37,714 nucleotides of DNA from an uncultured Chloroflexota bacterium (lineage in GTDB: Bacteria > Chloroflexota > Anaerolineae > Aggregatilineales > Phototrophicaceae): contig CALBRY010000321.1 in the NCBI GenBank assembly GCA_937927665.1, positions 1-37,714 on the forward strand, given 5' to 3'. The notes below the pieces were generated by a model. It saw only the letters and a program-made list of their open reading frames with translations. It was not told the DNA's origin and made no database searches. The first letter of the stretch is position 1, and each line of letters opens with the position of its first letter. The position numbers were made by a program, and so were the translations under genes. Positions 31,492-37,714 of the stretch are shown one piece after another.

Positions 31492-32118
31492 TCACAGTGT
31501 TCGTAGTACGGCGCGCACGGGCGAACCACAAGCCAAGTCAAATTTGAGCGGCAGGGCGATCAATTCATAATCCCCGTCAGGCACGCCGCGTAGGGCGAGA
31601 TTTTCCAGATTCACCATGCCGTGCTTTCTGAGCGCGTGATGGCACGGCAGTTCTTTACTCGTAAATTCATCAAATGAGGGCGAATCCAGCCCGATTAAGA
31701 CGATTCCTTGTGCCGCCCACCATTCGATCAATTCCACACTCATATACGGGAATTGGGCGGGGAAAATCGTTTCGTCACCCTCATCACTGACAGCGCTGTG
31801 AATCAGGATGCGCTCCGCACCCGTAAAATCGCGTCCGGCGAAATCCTCCGGCGTAAGCGCGCCATCGCGCTTGGTCACTGTGATCACCCGCGCCCGTCCG
31901 ATGTACGGCTCTAGAGGCATGGCAGCGATATAAGCGCCGTCTTGCTCGTAATGAAAATAGGCGTCGGCGTGTGTGCCTGTATGCGGACTAAACGTGAGCG
32001 TCGTCAAGTTGACCGCCCAACCGTCAGGAATACTGAGGACAGTCGCAACGCTGAATTGTGCATCACCGGGCCATACAGCGATCGATGGGCGGATGGTGCG
32101 CGTAATGTCGTAGATCAT
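31492..32118 (-). CDS. kynB: Cyclase family / kynurenine formamidase-like metal hydrolase
   Basis: A 208-residue enzyme with the cyclase-family metal site HTGTHADAYFH (His46, His50, Asp52, His56). LIGLDSPSFDEFTSKELPCHHAL and a C-terminus GVPDGDYELIALPLKFDLACGSPVRAVL match KynB, which hydrolyses N-formylkynurenine to kynurenine. No other kynurenine-pathway genes are seen nearby, so the substrate could be different (several cyclase-family enzymes act on other amides or lactones). ATG 32118 has AAGGAG 8 nt upstream. It diverges from the SDR gene through overlapping promoters. Confidence 0.82.
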   Translation of the reverse strand: MIYDITRTIRPSIAVWPGDAQFSVATVLSIPDGWAVNLTTLTFSPHTGTHADAYFHYEQDGAYIAAMPLEPYIGRARVITVTKRDGALTPEDFAGRDFTGAERILIHSAVSDEGDETIFPAQFPYMSVELIEWWAAQGIVLIGLDSPSFDEFTSKELPCHHALRKHGMVNLENLALRGVPDGDYELIALPLKFDLACGSPVRAVLRTL

Positions 32119-32139
32119 TTAGGCGCTCCTTTCTCTACG

Positions 32140-32167
32140 AGTGTATCCTATTTCCCTCTGCCGACAA
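32140..32167 (-). promoter_or_regulatory. Promoter of the cyclase gene
   Basis: Minus strand TTGTCG (32167-32162), 16-nt spacer, TACACT (32145-32140), 22 nt before the ATG. Its -35 box occupies the same bases as the -35 box of the opposite promoter. Confidence 0.5.
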
Positions 32168-32189
32168 CGCTCCAGACATGCGTTATACT
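32161..32189 (+). promoter_or_regulatory. Promoter of the SDR gene
   Basis: CCGACA (32161-32166), 17-nt spacer, TATACT (32184-32189). Predicted start near 32196, followed by the leader with GGAG (32215-32218) before ATG 32230. Confidence 0.6.
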
Positions 32190-32229
32190 TCACACTTCTT
32201 AAAACAGTCCTTGTGGAGAATAGAATACG

Positions 32230-33000
32230 ATGACCCCGTCTTTTGATCTTTCCGGCAAAGTCGCTATTGTCACGGGAGCGTCTCGCGGAATTGGCGAGGC
32301 GATCGCAGCCGCATATGCAAATGCTGGCGCAAAGGTCGTGATCAGCAGCCGTAAGCAGGAAGGCTTGGACGAAGTGGTACAGGCGATCCGCGCCAAGGGC
32401 GGCGAGATCACACCCATCGTCGCCCATAACGGCGATAAAGCTGCACTGCAAAATCTGGTCAAGGCGGCGGTCGATACCTATGGGCGGGTGGATATTCTCG
32501 TCAATAACGCGGCGACCAATCCGCATTTTGGCACGCTCCTCGAAGCCGAGGACAGCATGTGGCAAAAGACGATTGAAGTCAACATCATGGGGAATATGTG
32601 GCTGTGTCAGGCGGCTGTGCCGATCATGCGCGCCAACGGCGGCGGAAAAATCATCAATGTGGCGTCGGTGAATGGGATTCGTCCGGGGAGCATGCAGGGA
32701 ATCTACAGCATGACCAAAGCCGGGGTGATCAGCCTGACACAAACGCTGGCGATGGAATTGGCGGGTGACAACATTCAAGTGAATGCGATCGCGCCGGGAT
32801 TGGTCAAAACCAAGTTCGCGCGCGCGATTTGGGAAAATGAAATGCTGTACAAGGCGATCACCGACCGCACACCCGCAGGACGCATCGGCGAGCCAGAGGA
32901 TATTGCTGGAATTGCGCTTTATCTTGGATCACCCGCATCAGCGTACACAACCGGGCAAACCTTTGTGATTGATGGTGGTTTATCCGTACCAATGTTGTGA
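32230..33000 (+). CDS. Short-chain dehydrogenase/reductase, FabG/DHRS4-like
   Basis: A 256-residue classical SDR. The cofactor motif is TGASRGIGEA, SSRKQE after beta-2 suggests NADP(H) preference, NNAATN is the structural motif, and the catalytic residues are Ser in INVASVNG, and Tyr and Lys in YSMTKAG. GQTFVIDGG closes the fold. NPHFGTLLEAEDSMWQKTIEVN is reminiscent of DHRS4-type carbonyl reductases. The substrate is not predictable; the oppositely oriented cyclase gene offers no clear pathway. Confidence 0.9.
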   Translation: MTPSFDLSGKVAIVTGASRGIGEAIAAAYANAGAKVVISSRKQEGLDEVVQAIRAKGGEITPIVAHNGDKAALQNLVKAAVDTYGRVDILVNNAATNPHFGTLLEAEDSMWQKTIEVNIMGNMWLCQAAVPIMRANGGGKIINVASVNGIRPGSMQGIYSMTKAGVISLTQTLAMELAGDNIQVNAIAPGLVKTKFARAIWENEMLYKAITDRTPAGRIGEPEDIAGIALYLGSPASAYTTGQTFVIDGGLSVPML

Positions 33001-33010
33001 GGTTTGACTG

Positions 33011-33039
33011 TTGAAAAAGTGGGCGAAATAGGCTAAAGT
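33011..33039 (+). promoter_or_regulatory. Candidate promoter of the Ala/Lys-tail membrane protein
   Basis: TTGAAA (33011-33016), 17-nt spacer, TAAAGT (33034-33039), start near 33046, about 22 nt before GTG 33068. Confidence 0.5.
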
Positions 33040-33067
33040 TTAGCACACTTGTTCGCTGGAGAAGACC

Positions 33068-33655
33068 GTGCATTTCATCCTTTATACCGAGAAAACTGTA
33101 TCGGAATGCCTTCGCTCGATCACCGAGCGACTGCAAACCAAAGGGACTGCCAACCGCCCCGGTTTGGATGGCTGGATCGAGAAGAACGGTATGTTCTCGA
33201 TCAGTGTAAGCGCACCTGTGATCGGCAAGATTCCGCGCCGTACCAACTTGCGGGGCAAACTTGAGCGCGAGAACGGTTATACACTGGTGCGCGGTGATGT
33301 TCCGAGCGGTGCAACTCCGGCGGGGATCGGTGCGATGCTTGGAGGAATGGGTCTGGTTGCGCTGGTTCTCCTCAACGCCGGGAATAACCTATTGGCGATG
33401 ATCGTTATCCCAATTGCGGTCATTCTTTTGGTGATCATGCGCGGGGATGACAAAAACAGCGAATATTTGCTTGATGAATTGATGAAGATTCTGCGCGCCA
33501 AAGAAACGCCGCCGAAGGTCGCCCCGAAACGGACGAGCGCGGCTGCATCCGCGTCAGCGGTGCGCGCCCCGGCAAAAGCAACGACGATCGCCAAACCGCC
33601 AGCATCAAAAGCGCCTGCTAAACCTGCTGCTGCGCCAATCAGCCGTCAGCCATAA
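33068..33655 (+). CDS. Membrane-hairpin protein with low-complexity Ala/Lys/Pro tail
   Basis: A 195-residue protein starting with GTG 33068 (GGAGAAG upstream). Residues 1-80 form a soluble domain with no recognised family. Two adjacent hydrophobic segments at about 86-123 (GIGAMLGGMGLVALVLLNAG, then LLAMIVIPIAVILLVIM) make a membrane hairpin. The final ~50 residues are almost only Ala, Lys, Pro, Ser and Thr, resembling histone H1-like or flexible linker tails. Strong terminator downstream. Function unknown. Confidence 0.72.
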   Translation: MHFILYTEKTVSECLRSITERLQTKGTANRPGLDGWIEKNGMFSISVSAPVIGKIPRRTNLRGKLERENGYTLVRGDVPSGATPAGIGAMLGGMGLVALVLLNAGNNLLAMIVIPIAVILLVIMRGDDKNSEYLLDELMKILRAKETPPKVAPKRTSAAASASAVRAPAKATTIAKPPASKAPAKPAAAPISRQP

Positions 33656-33660
33656 ACGTA

Positions 33661-33695
33661 AAAACGGGCTAGGTGAAACATCCTGCCCGTTTTTT
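33661..33695 (+). terminator. Rho-independent terminator
   Basis: AAAACGGGC / GCCCGTTTT with inner AGG/CCT pairs and a six-T tail (33690-33695). It begins 6 nt after the preceding stop. A -10 promoter element starts in its last T. Confidence 0.9.
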
Positions 33696-33703
33696 GATAT
33701 AGT
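33695..33703 (+). promoter_or_regulatory. Extended -10 promoter of the crotonase gene
   Basis: TGATATAGT: TGn extension plus TATAGT (33698-33703), immediately behind the terminator T-run and 37 nt before the ATG. Confidence 0.55.
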
Positions 33704-33740
33704 AACAATCGAACACCGATTAAATAAAAAGGATTCTTCC

Positions 33741-34532
33741 ATGCAGATTACGACAGATACACTTCTGATCGAACGCCACGACGCGGTGACCGTTCTCACG
33801 ATCAATCGCCCGCAGGTCAAAAATGCGGTTGATGATGAAGTTATGCCCGCCATCCGCCAAGCGTTGAAAGCCGCTGAAGATGACGGGACGCGCTGTGTTG
33901 TCCTCACTGGCGCGGGAGGATCATTTTCGTCGGGGGCGGATATCAAGAAAGGCGTCGAACGCGGGTTTACCGGCGATGCCACATATCAACTGCTGACCGA
34001 GGTTTACGGTCCGACGCTCAAGGCGATCCGCAGCTATCCTTATCCGGTGATCGCCGCTGTTGATGGATTCGCCGCCGGAATCGGCTGTGATATGGCGCTG
34101 GCATGCGATATTCGGCTTGTGAGCGAGCGCGGCAAATTCTCTGAATTGTTCATCCGTGTGGGTTTGATCCCCGATGGCGGCGGAACGTATTTGCTGCCGC
34201 GTTTGGTGGGGACAGGGCGCGCCCTTGAAATGATGTTCACTGGCATGGATGTCGATGCTCAAAGTGCTGTGCAGATCGGATTGGCGAACCGTGTACTCCC
34301 GACTGATGGATTTATGGAAGAAGTCCTGAAATACGCCGCTCACATCAGCAAGCAGTCCCCGGCGGCGCTGCGATTCGGCAAGCAGGCGGTTCAGCAGTCG
34401 CTCAACAGCAGCTATGACGATGCGCTGGCGCGTGAGGCACAGTATCAGCGCGAGATTCTGTTCAGCGAAGATGGGGCGGAAGGCTTCATCGCGTTTGTGC
34501 AAAAGCGCGCGCCTGTGTGGAAGGGCAAGTAG
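33741..34532 (+). CDS. Enoyl-CoA hydratase/isomerase family protein, PaaG-type
   Basis: A 263-residue crotonase-fold enzyme. Oxyanion-hole segments are SSGADIK and DGFAAGIG. The two Glu residues needed for hydratase activity are absent: GCDMALACDI has Asp where hydratases have Glu, and the QPEI position reads ELFI with Phe. GLIPDGGGTYLLPRLVG with Asp before GGGT is instead the signature of PaaG-like isomerases (1,2-epoxyphenylacetyl-CoA or delta3-delta2-enoyl-CoA isomerase). So I expect an isomerase acting on an acyl-CoA, not a hydratase. It is monocistronic between a promoter and a hairpin; no other paa genes are visible. Confidence 0.88.
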   Translation: MQITTDTLLIERHDAVTVLTINRPQVKNAVDDEVMPAIRQALKAAEDDGTRCVVLTGAGGSFSSGADIKKGVERGFTGDATYQLLTEVYGPTLKAIRSYPYPVIAAVDGFAAGIGCDMALACDIRLVSERGKFSELFIRVGLIPDGGGTYLLPRLVGTGRALEMMFTGMDVDAQSAVQIGLANRVLPTDGFMEEVLKYAAHISKQSPAALRFGKQAVQQSLNSSYDDALAREAQYQREILFSEDGAEGFIAFVQKRAPVWKGK

Positions 34533-34541
34533 CAGCATGCA

Positions 34542-34572
34542 AGGACGCAGAGGTATATACGCTCTGCGTCCT
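34542..34572. terminator. Bidirectional hairpin between convergent genes
   Basis: AGGACGCAGAG / CTCTGCGTCCT, a perfect 11-bp stem with a 9-nt loop, placed midway between the crotonase stop and the aminotransferase stop. No marked T-run follows on either strand. Confidence 0.65.
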
Positions 34573-34594
34573 GCGCGCTTCAAGCGTGTGTTGT

Positions 34595-35764
34595 TTAGCC
34601 GTTGAGCTTCGCCAAGCGTTCGGCAGCTTGGCGGAGCATGTCATCACTCTTGCAGAAGGCAAACCGCGCTTGAGTGCTCGCCATGTGGGCGTGACCGGGG
34701 CTGTAGAAGGCTGTCGGCGGAATACAGGCTACGCCGATCTCGCTGGTGAGATGGCGCGCAAACTCAAAATCGTCACCATCAAACACAGCGCTAAAATCTG
34801 CCATCGCGAAGTAGGTGCCTTCCGGCGCTTTCACTTTCATTCCGGCGGCAGTCAAACCGCTGACCATCAGATCGCGCTTGACTTCGTACATCGATTGGAA
34901 TTCTTCGAAATAGGTTCCATCGAGACTGAGCGCCGCCGCCGCCGCAACCTGAGCCGGATGATTGACGGCAAACGTCACGAACTGATGCGCGCGGCTCACG
35001 CCATTAAGCAGCGTGGGATGCCCATATACCCAACCGATTTTCCAGCCGGTAACGCTGAATGTCTTTCCCAGACTGCTCACCGTGACAGTGCGCTCAAACA
35101 TGCCGGGGAGAGTGGCGATCGGGATATGCGATTGAGTGCCGAACGTGAGATGTTCGTACACTTCGTCGCTGATCACAATCACATCATGTTCGATGCACAA
35201 ATTGGCGATCAACTGAAGTTCGGCACGGGTGAGCACACGTCCGGTCGGGTTGTGTGGTGTATTGAGGATGAGCGCTTTGGTTTTGGGCGTAAATGCGGCG
35301 CGGAGTTCGTCGGGATCGATCGTCCAATCCGGTGGGCGCATTGGCACATATACGGGAATACCGCCCGCCCATTCGACATTCGGAACATAGCTGTCGAAAA
35401 ACGGTTCGATGATGATCACTTCATCACCGCGATCGATCAATCCCATGATTGATGAGAAAATCCCCTCGGTCGCGCCCGCTGTGACTAACACCCCCTTGTT
35501 TGCATCAACATCGAGATTGTAGAAACGCCATGCGTGATTGGCGATGGCATTCCGCAAAATCGGCGATCCTGAACCCGGCGCATATTGATTGACGAGCGCA
35601 CCGCCTTCGCTGGCGGCTTGAAGTGCCTTGATCAACTGCGGCGGCGCGTCAAAGTCAGGTTTTCCCTGTCCCAAATTGAGTGCGCTGTGCTGCTGCGCCA
35701 GTTCGTTGATTTCGGTGAAAATTGTGACGCCGAGGTTTTCGACGCGGCGGGCAATCGAGGGCAT
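34595..35764 (-). CDS. Class I/II PLP aminotransferase, methionine/kynurenine aminotransferase-like
   Basis: A 389-residue fold-type I aminotransferase. NLGQGKPDFDAPPQLIKAL, NTPHNPTGRVLTRAEL, ISDEVYEHLTF and SSLGKTFSVTGWKIGW (Schiff-base Lys) are all in order, and RFAFCKSD carries the carboxylate-binding Arg. The wording is nearest to the YbdL/KAT group, which transaminates methionine, glutamine, kynurenine and aromatic amino acids. A cyclase resembling kynurenine formamidase about 2.5 kb away and the methionine theme elsewhere in the window are both suggestive, but neither settles the substrate. It begins 29 nt after rnhA in the same direction. Confidence 0.9.
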   Translation of the reverse strand: MPSIARRVENLGVTIFTEINELAQQHSALNLGQGKPDFDAPPQLIKALQAASEGGALVNQYAPGSGSPILRNAIANHAWRFYNLDVDANKGVLVTAGATEGIFSSIMGLIDRGDEVIIIEPFFDSYVPNVEWAGGIPVYVPMRPPDWTIDPDELRAAFTPKTKALILNTPHNPTGRVLTRAELQLIANLCIEHDVIVISDEVYEHLTFGTQSHIPIATLPGMFERTVTVSSLGKTFSVTGWKIGWVYGHPTLLNGVSRAHQFVTFAVNHPAQVAAAAALSLDGTYFEEFQSMYEVKRDLMVSGLTAAGMKVKAPEGTYFAMADFSAVFDGDDFEFARHLTSEIGVACIPPTAFYSPGHAHMASTQARFAFCKSDDMLRQAAERLAKLNG

Positions 35765-35793
35765 AACGCAGACTCCGACTCTTTACGGCTAGG

Positions 35794-36237
35794 CTATGCG
35801 CGCCGGTGACGCTCACGCGCTTGAGTAGCAAGCTGATCAACGCGCTCATTATAAACATTTCCAGCGTGTCCGCGTGTCCACTTCCACGTAATGGTATGCT
35901 TTTGCGCCTGTGTATCCAGTTTCATCCACAGGTCTTGATTGAGTACAGGATCACCTTTGGCGGTGCGCCAGCCGTTTTTCTTCCACTTCTTGATCCACTC
36001 GCTGATCCCGTTTTTGACATACTGCGAATCGGTCACGAATTCGACCTCACACGGGCGGTTGAGGACTTCGAGCGCGCTCACAGCGGCGGTAAGCTCCATG
36101 CGGTTGTTGGTGGTGTTCTTTTCGCCGCCGCTGATCTCTTTTTGATGTTCGCCGTAGAGCAGCAGGGCAGCCCAGCCGCCTGCGCCGGGATTCGGTTGTG
36201 CGCCGCCATCCGAGTAGATGATTACTTTATTGGTCAA
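35794..36237 (-). CDS. rnhA: Ribonuclease HI
   Basis: A 147-residue RNase HI with all catalytic positions at the same numbers as the E. coli enzyme: Asp10 (IIYSDGGAQPNPG), Glu48 (NNRMELTAA), Asp70 (FVTDSQYV), His124 (RGHAGN) and Asp134 (ERVDQLA). The basic handle (WIKKWKKNGWRT) is present. It degrades RNA of RNA-DNA hybrids. Part of a minus-strand run with a secreted protein upstream and an aminotransferase downstream. The window also contains rnhB. Confidence 0.97.
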   Translation of the reverse strand: MTNKVIIYSDGGAQPNPGAGGWAALLLYGEHQKEISGGEKNTTNNRMELTAAVSALEVLNRPCEVEFVTDSQYVKNGISEWIKKWKKNGWRTAKGDPVLNQDLWMKLDTQAQKHTITWKWTRGHAGNVYNERVDQLATQARERHRRA

Positions 36238-36270
36238 TGTGTGAAATCCTCTTATTTATGCCGGACTGTG

Positions 36271-37032
36271 CTACGGCATTTGTGCAGGTGTTTCGTCCAG
36301 TTTACCCGATTCTTCGATCACGCTGCGGACATTATCGCTCATGATCACGGTTCGAAAGTGTACCGCCATCTCACTGGATGACCATCCGGAAACTGCCTCA
36401 TCGAAAAAGTCCGGCGCACTCTGGCGATCCCCTTCAATAATCGGGGTAAAGGCGTCGTCAAGTGACGCGGCGCGCAGTATGGGATCATAGTCAACGAACG
36501 GAATGTGAATCGGTAGGATGTTCATAACGGCTTGTTCGTCATTCACGCTGATGCGGATCACTGGGAAATTGATCGCCATCTGCGAGATCGCGTCCAAAAA
36601 GATGCCGCCGTAAGCAAATTCGCCATCCGCCAGCACAACAAACGGTTGAATATACAATCCCCGACTGAGTAAGTCACCCCAGCCCATGCTCGCTTCGAGG
36701 TCGAGCAGCCGTTGAGCACCTTCGGGATGTTCCACTTCATCGACCGTTTGAACCAGCTTTCGGGTTGCATCCGGCGTCAGCGTGATCGTTTGCCAGTCCC
36801 ACACATAGCCGTCGATGTCGTCTAGCGTCACTGTGAATAACGGATTGGAATAATCCGCTGCGCTGAGGCGTTCAAGTGCGGGTTCGGGATCATAGCCGAG
36901 TCCGAGATCGAACCAGTTTTCCCGGAGGATGAGCAGTTGAAAGCGCGGTATGCTGCCCTGCGTTTGCGCTGCGTTTTGCACTGCCATGTATGTAACAGCG
37001 AGAAGAAAAATAAACTGCCAGCGTTTGAGCAT
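36271..37032 (-). CDS. Secreted protein of unknown function
   Basis: A 253-residue protein with a typical signal sequence (MLKRWQFIFLLAVTYMAV, cleavage near AAQTQG). The mature part is acidic, rich in aromatic residues and mixed alpha/beta in look; no motif is recognised. Start ATG 37032 follows AGGAGCTTGGAG. rnhA starts 33 nt after its stop. Confidence 0.7.
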   Translation of the reverse strand: MLKRWQFIFLLAVTYMAVQNAAQTQGSIPRFQLLILRENWFDLGLGYDPEPALERLSAADYSNPLFTVTLDDIDGYVWDWQTITLTPDATRKLVQTVDEVEHPEGAQRLLDLEASMGWGDLLSRGLYIQPFVVLADGEFAYGGIFLDAISQMAINFPVIRISVNDEQAVMNILPIHIPFVDYDPILRAASLDDAFTPIIEGDRQSAPDFFDEAVSGWSSSEMAVHFRTVIMSDNVRSVIEESGKLDETPAQMP

Positions 37033-37122
37033 GCTCCAAGCTCCTGTGTGATGACGACGCTAACAGGATCAGTGTAGTGGATGTTGAGCGTTTCCGCTTG
37101 AGGGGAATGCTCGACAAGCGCT

Positions 37123-37154
37123 GATTAGTTCAGGGGTTTGCGGAGGACAGTCGA
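37123..37154 (-). pseudogene. Decayed copy of the acnA 3' end
   Basis: These 32 nt match 37544-37575 (the end of acnA) at 24 positions, including an 11-nt identical run TTGCGGAGGAC; all 8 differences are transitions. In the acnA frame it reads TVLRKPLN-stop against TVLRKFLS-stop, with the stop in the same place. A TAA occurs in frame 14 codons before, so nothing is translated. It looks like the remnant of a small tandem duplication. Confidence 0.45.
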
Positions 37155-37181
37155 TCTCCAAGTAGGGGATTACTTTTCGGG

Positions 37182-37484
37182 TCAAGGGGAAAATGCCTTG
37201 TCGACTAGATGAGCAAGCACTACAAGTGAAACAATCCCCATAAAAACAGCACCGAACTTGAACCAACAGCCGATTAGTTTTGGTCCAACAATAAACAATG
37301 GCGAGATACTGAAATCGAACGGTGTCAGCTTACCAGCGCGGACATTATCATTATGCCGTTCTACTTTTTGGGCTAGTTTGTCTTGTTTTGCACCAGTAAA
37401 CCACATCAGGGTCACACCCGCACCAAACATCAAAGCAACGGCGAGCACGTAGAGTAGATTCTTGGCGAAGTCGAGAAGGTTCAT
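37182..37484 (-). CDS. Small two-helix membrane protein
   Basis: A 100-residue protein with transmembrane segments near residues 11-31 (VLAVALMFGAGVTLMWF) and 67-93 (IGCWFKFGAVFMGIVSLVVLAHLV), and a charged loop between. ATG 37484 is chosen over the frame start 17 codons upstream, because the latter would lie inside a strong hairpin behind acnA. No family recognised. It lies between acnA and the decayed acnA-like sequence. Confidence 0.6.
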   Translation of the reverse strand: MNLLDFAKNLLYVLAVALMFGAGVTLMWFTGAKQDKLAQKVERHNDNVRAGKLTPFDFSISPLFIVGPKLIGCWFKFGAVFMGIVSLVVLAHLVDKAFSP

Positions 37485-37497
37485 CTTTTGGATTCCG

Positions 37498-37533
37498 GAT
37501 GAACCCCGCCCCAGACTTAAGGCGGGATTCATC
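37498..37533. terminator. Hairpin behind acnA
   Basis: GATGAACCCCGCC / GGCGGGATTCATC, a 13-bp stem with one G-U pair and a 10-nt loop, 12 nt past the acnA stop on the minus strand. It could terminate acnA or protect its 3' end; there is no T-run. Confidence 0.55.
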
Positions 37534-37545
37534 AAGCATAGTGGA

Positions 37546-37714
37546 CTAGCTCAAGAACTTGCGGAGGACGGTCGGCAAGATGCCGCCGTTCTTGTAATAC
37601 TCAACTTCGACCGGGGTATCAATGCGGCAGATCACCGCGAATTCCTTAACCGCGCCCGTTTCCGGGTTGGTCGCGCGCACGAGGACATCCTGTTTCGGCG
37701 TCAGGTTCTCAATG
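37546..37714 (-). CDS. acnA: Aconitate hydratase, C-terminal fragment (cut by window edge)
   Basis: The last 55 residues of aconitase A, interconverting citrate and isocitrate in the TCA cycle. The segment ENLTPKQDVLVRATNPETG, then FAVICRIDTPVEVEYYKNGG and the ending ILPTVLRKFLS match the swivel-domain end of AcnA/IRP-type aconitases (VEVEYYxNGGILxxVLR). The reading frame is open to the right edge, so the gene continues outside the window. Stop TAG at 37546-37548. Confidence 0.93.
   Translation of the reverse strand, partial: IENLTPKQDVLVRATNPETGAVKEFAVICRIDTPVEVEYYKNGGILPTVLRKFLS

Noticed and set aside
34517..35452. A 311-codon open frame on the plus strand opposite the aminotransferase
   Set aside because: It is the complement of an unmistakable PLP aminotransferase and has shadow-like composition (His/Arg/Cys-rich).
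1..37714. CRISPR arrays, tRNA or rRNA genes, insertion sequences, prophage genes
   Set aside because: No regularly spaced repeats, cloverleaf-like segments, transposase or phage proteins were seen in any part of the window.

Overview
The window looks like chromosomal DNA of a free-living member of the Chloroflexota, probably class Anaerolineae. This is inferred from moderately high GC, a giant alpha-2-macroglobulin with Ig-like repeats, a stand-alone DICT protein, the style of the glycan cluster and protein-level resemblance; no rRNA or marker gene is present to prove it. I see no phage, insertion sequence, CRISPR array, rRNA or tRNA.

Left part (1-15600). A FAD-dependent oxidoreductase converges on an aspartokinase-MFS transporter operon (lysC and a transporter, minus strand). 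The 164 nt upstream of lysC hold what I consider the main discovery: a good sigma70-type promoter (TTGACA-N17-TATTCT), a 28-codon leader ORF with 7 Met and 6 Thr codons that begins where transcription should begin, and a perfect 12-bp hairpin plus 7-T terminator lying 18 nt before the lysC ATG. This has the layout of a peptide-leader transcription attenuator reading threonine and methionine, the two amino acids made from homoserine. Divergent from it is a 1957-residue secreted alpha-2-macroglobulin that has lost its thioester. A DICT-domain protein, a class-IV PLP aminotransferase, and a coupled membrane protein/methyltransferase pair follow. Next is metK, preceded by a clear SAM-I (S-box) riboswitch with aptamer, antiterminator and terminator. 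Methionine metabolism is thus controlled in cis twice, by two different mechanisms.

Middle part (15600-28440). This is an exopolysaccharide/cell-surface glycan cluster on the plus strand with many 4-nt overlaps: a small membrane protein, a Wzz-like chain-length protein, a BY-kinase-like ATPase with a degenerate P-loop, a K+/H+ antiporter, rmlA, a HAD phosphatase, rmlB, three uncharacterised genes (a membrane-anchored protein, a small conserved protein, a zinc-ribbon PLD-like protein), rmlD, two GT2 glycosyltransferases, rnhB and a GT4 glycosyltransferase. The dTDP-rhamnose route is complete here except for rmlC.

Right part (28434-37714). A class I methyltransferase, a second Wzz-like protein with a secreted PPC-domain protein, a kynurenine-formamidase-like cyclase and a small membrane protein that diverge from an SDR dehydrogenase through overlapping -35 boxes, a small membrane protein with an Ala/Lys/Pro tail, a PaaG-type crotonase, then a minus-strand run (secreted protein, rnhA, class I aminotransferase). 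The window ends with a small membrane protein and the last 55 residues of aconitase (acnA). A decayed copy of the acnA 3' end lies about 400 nt away from it.
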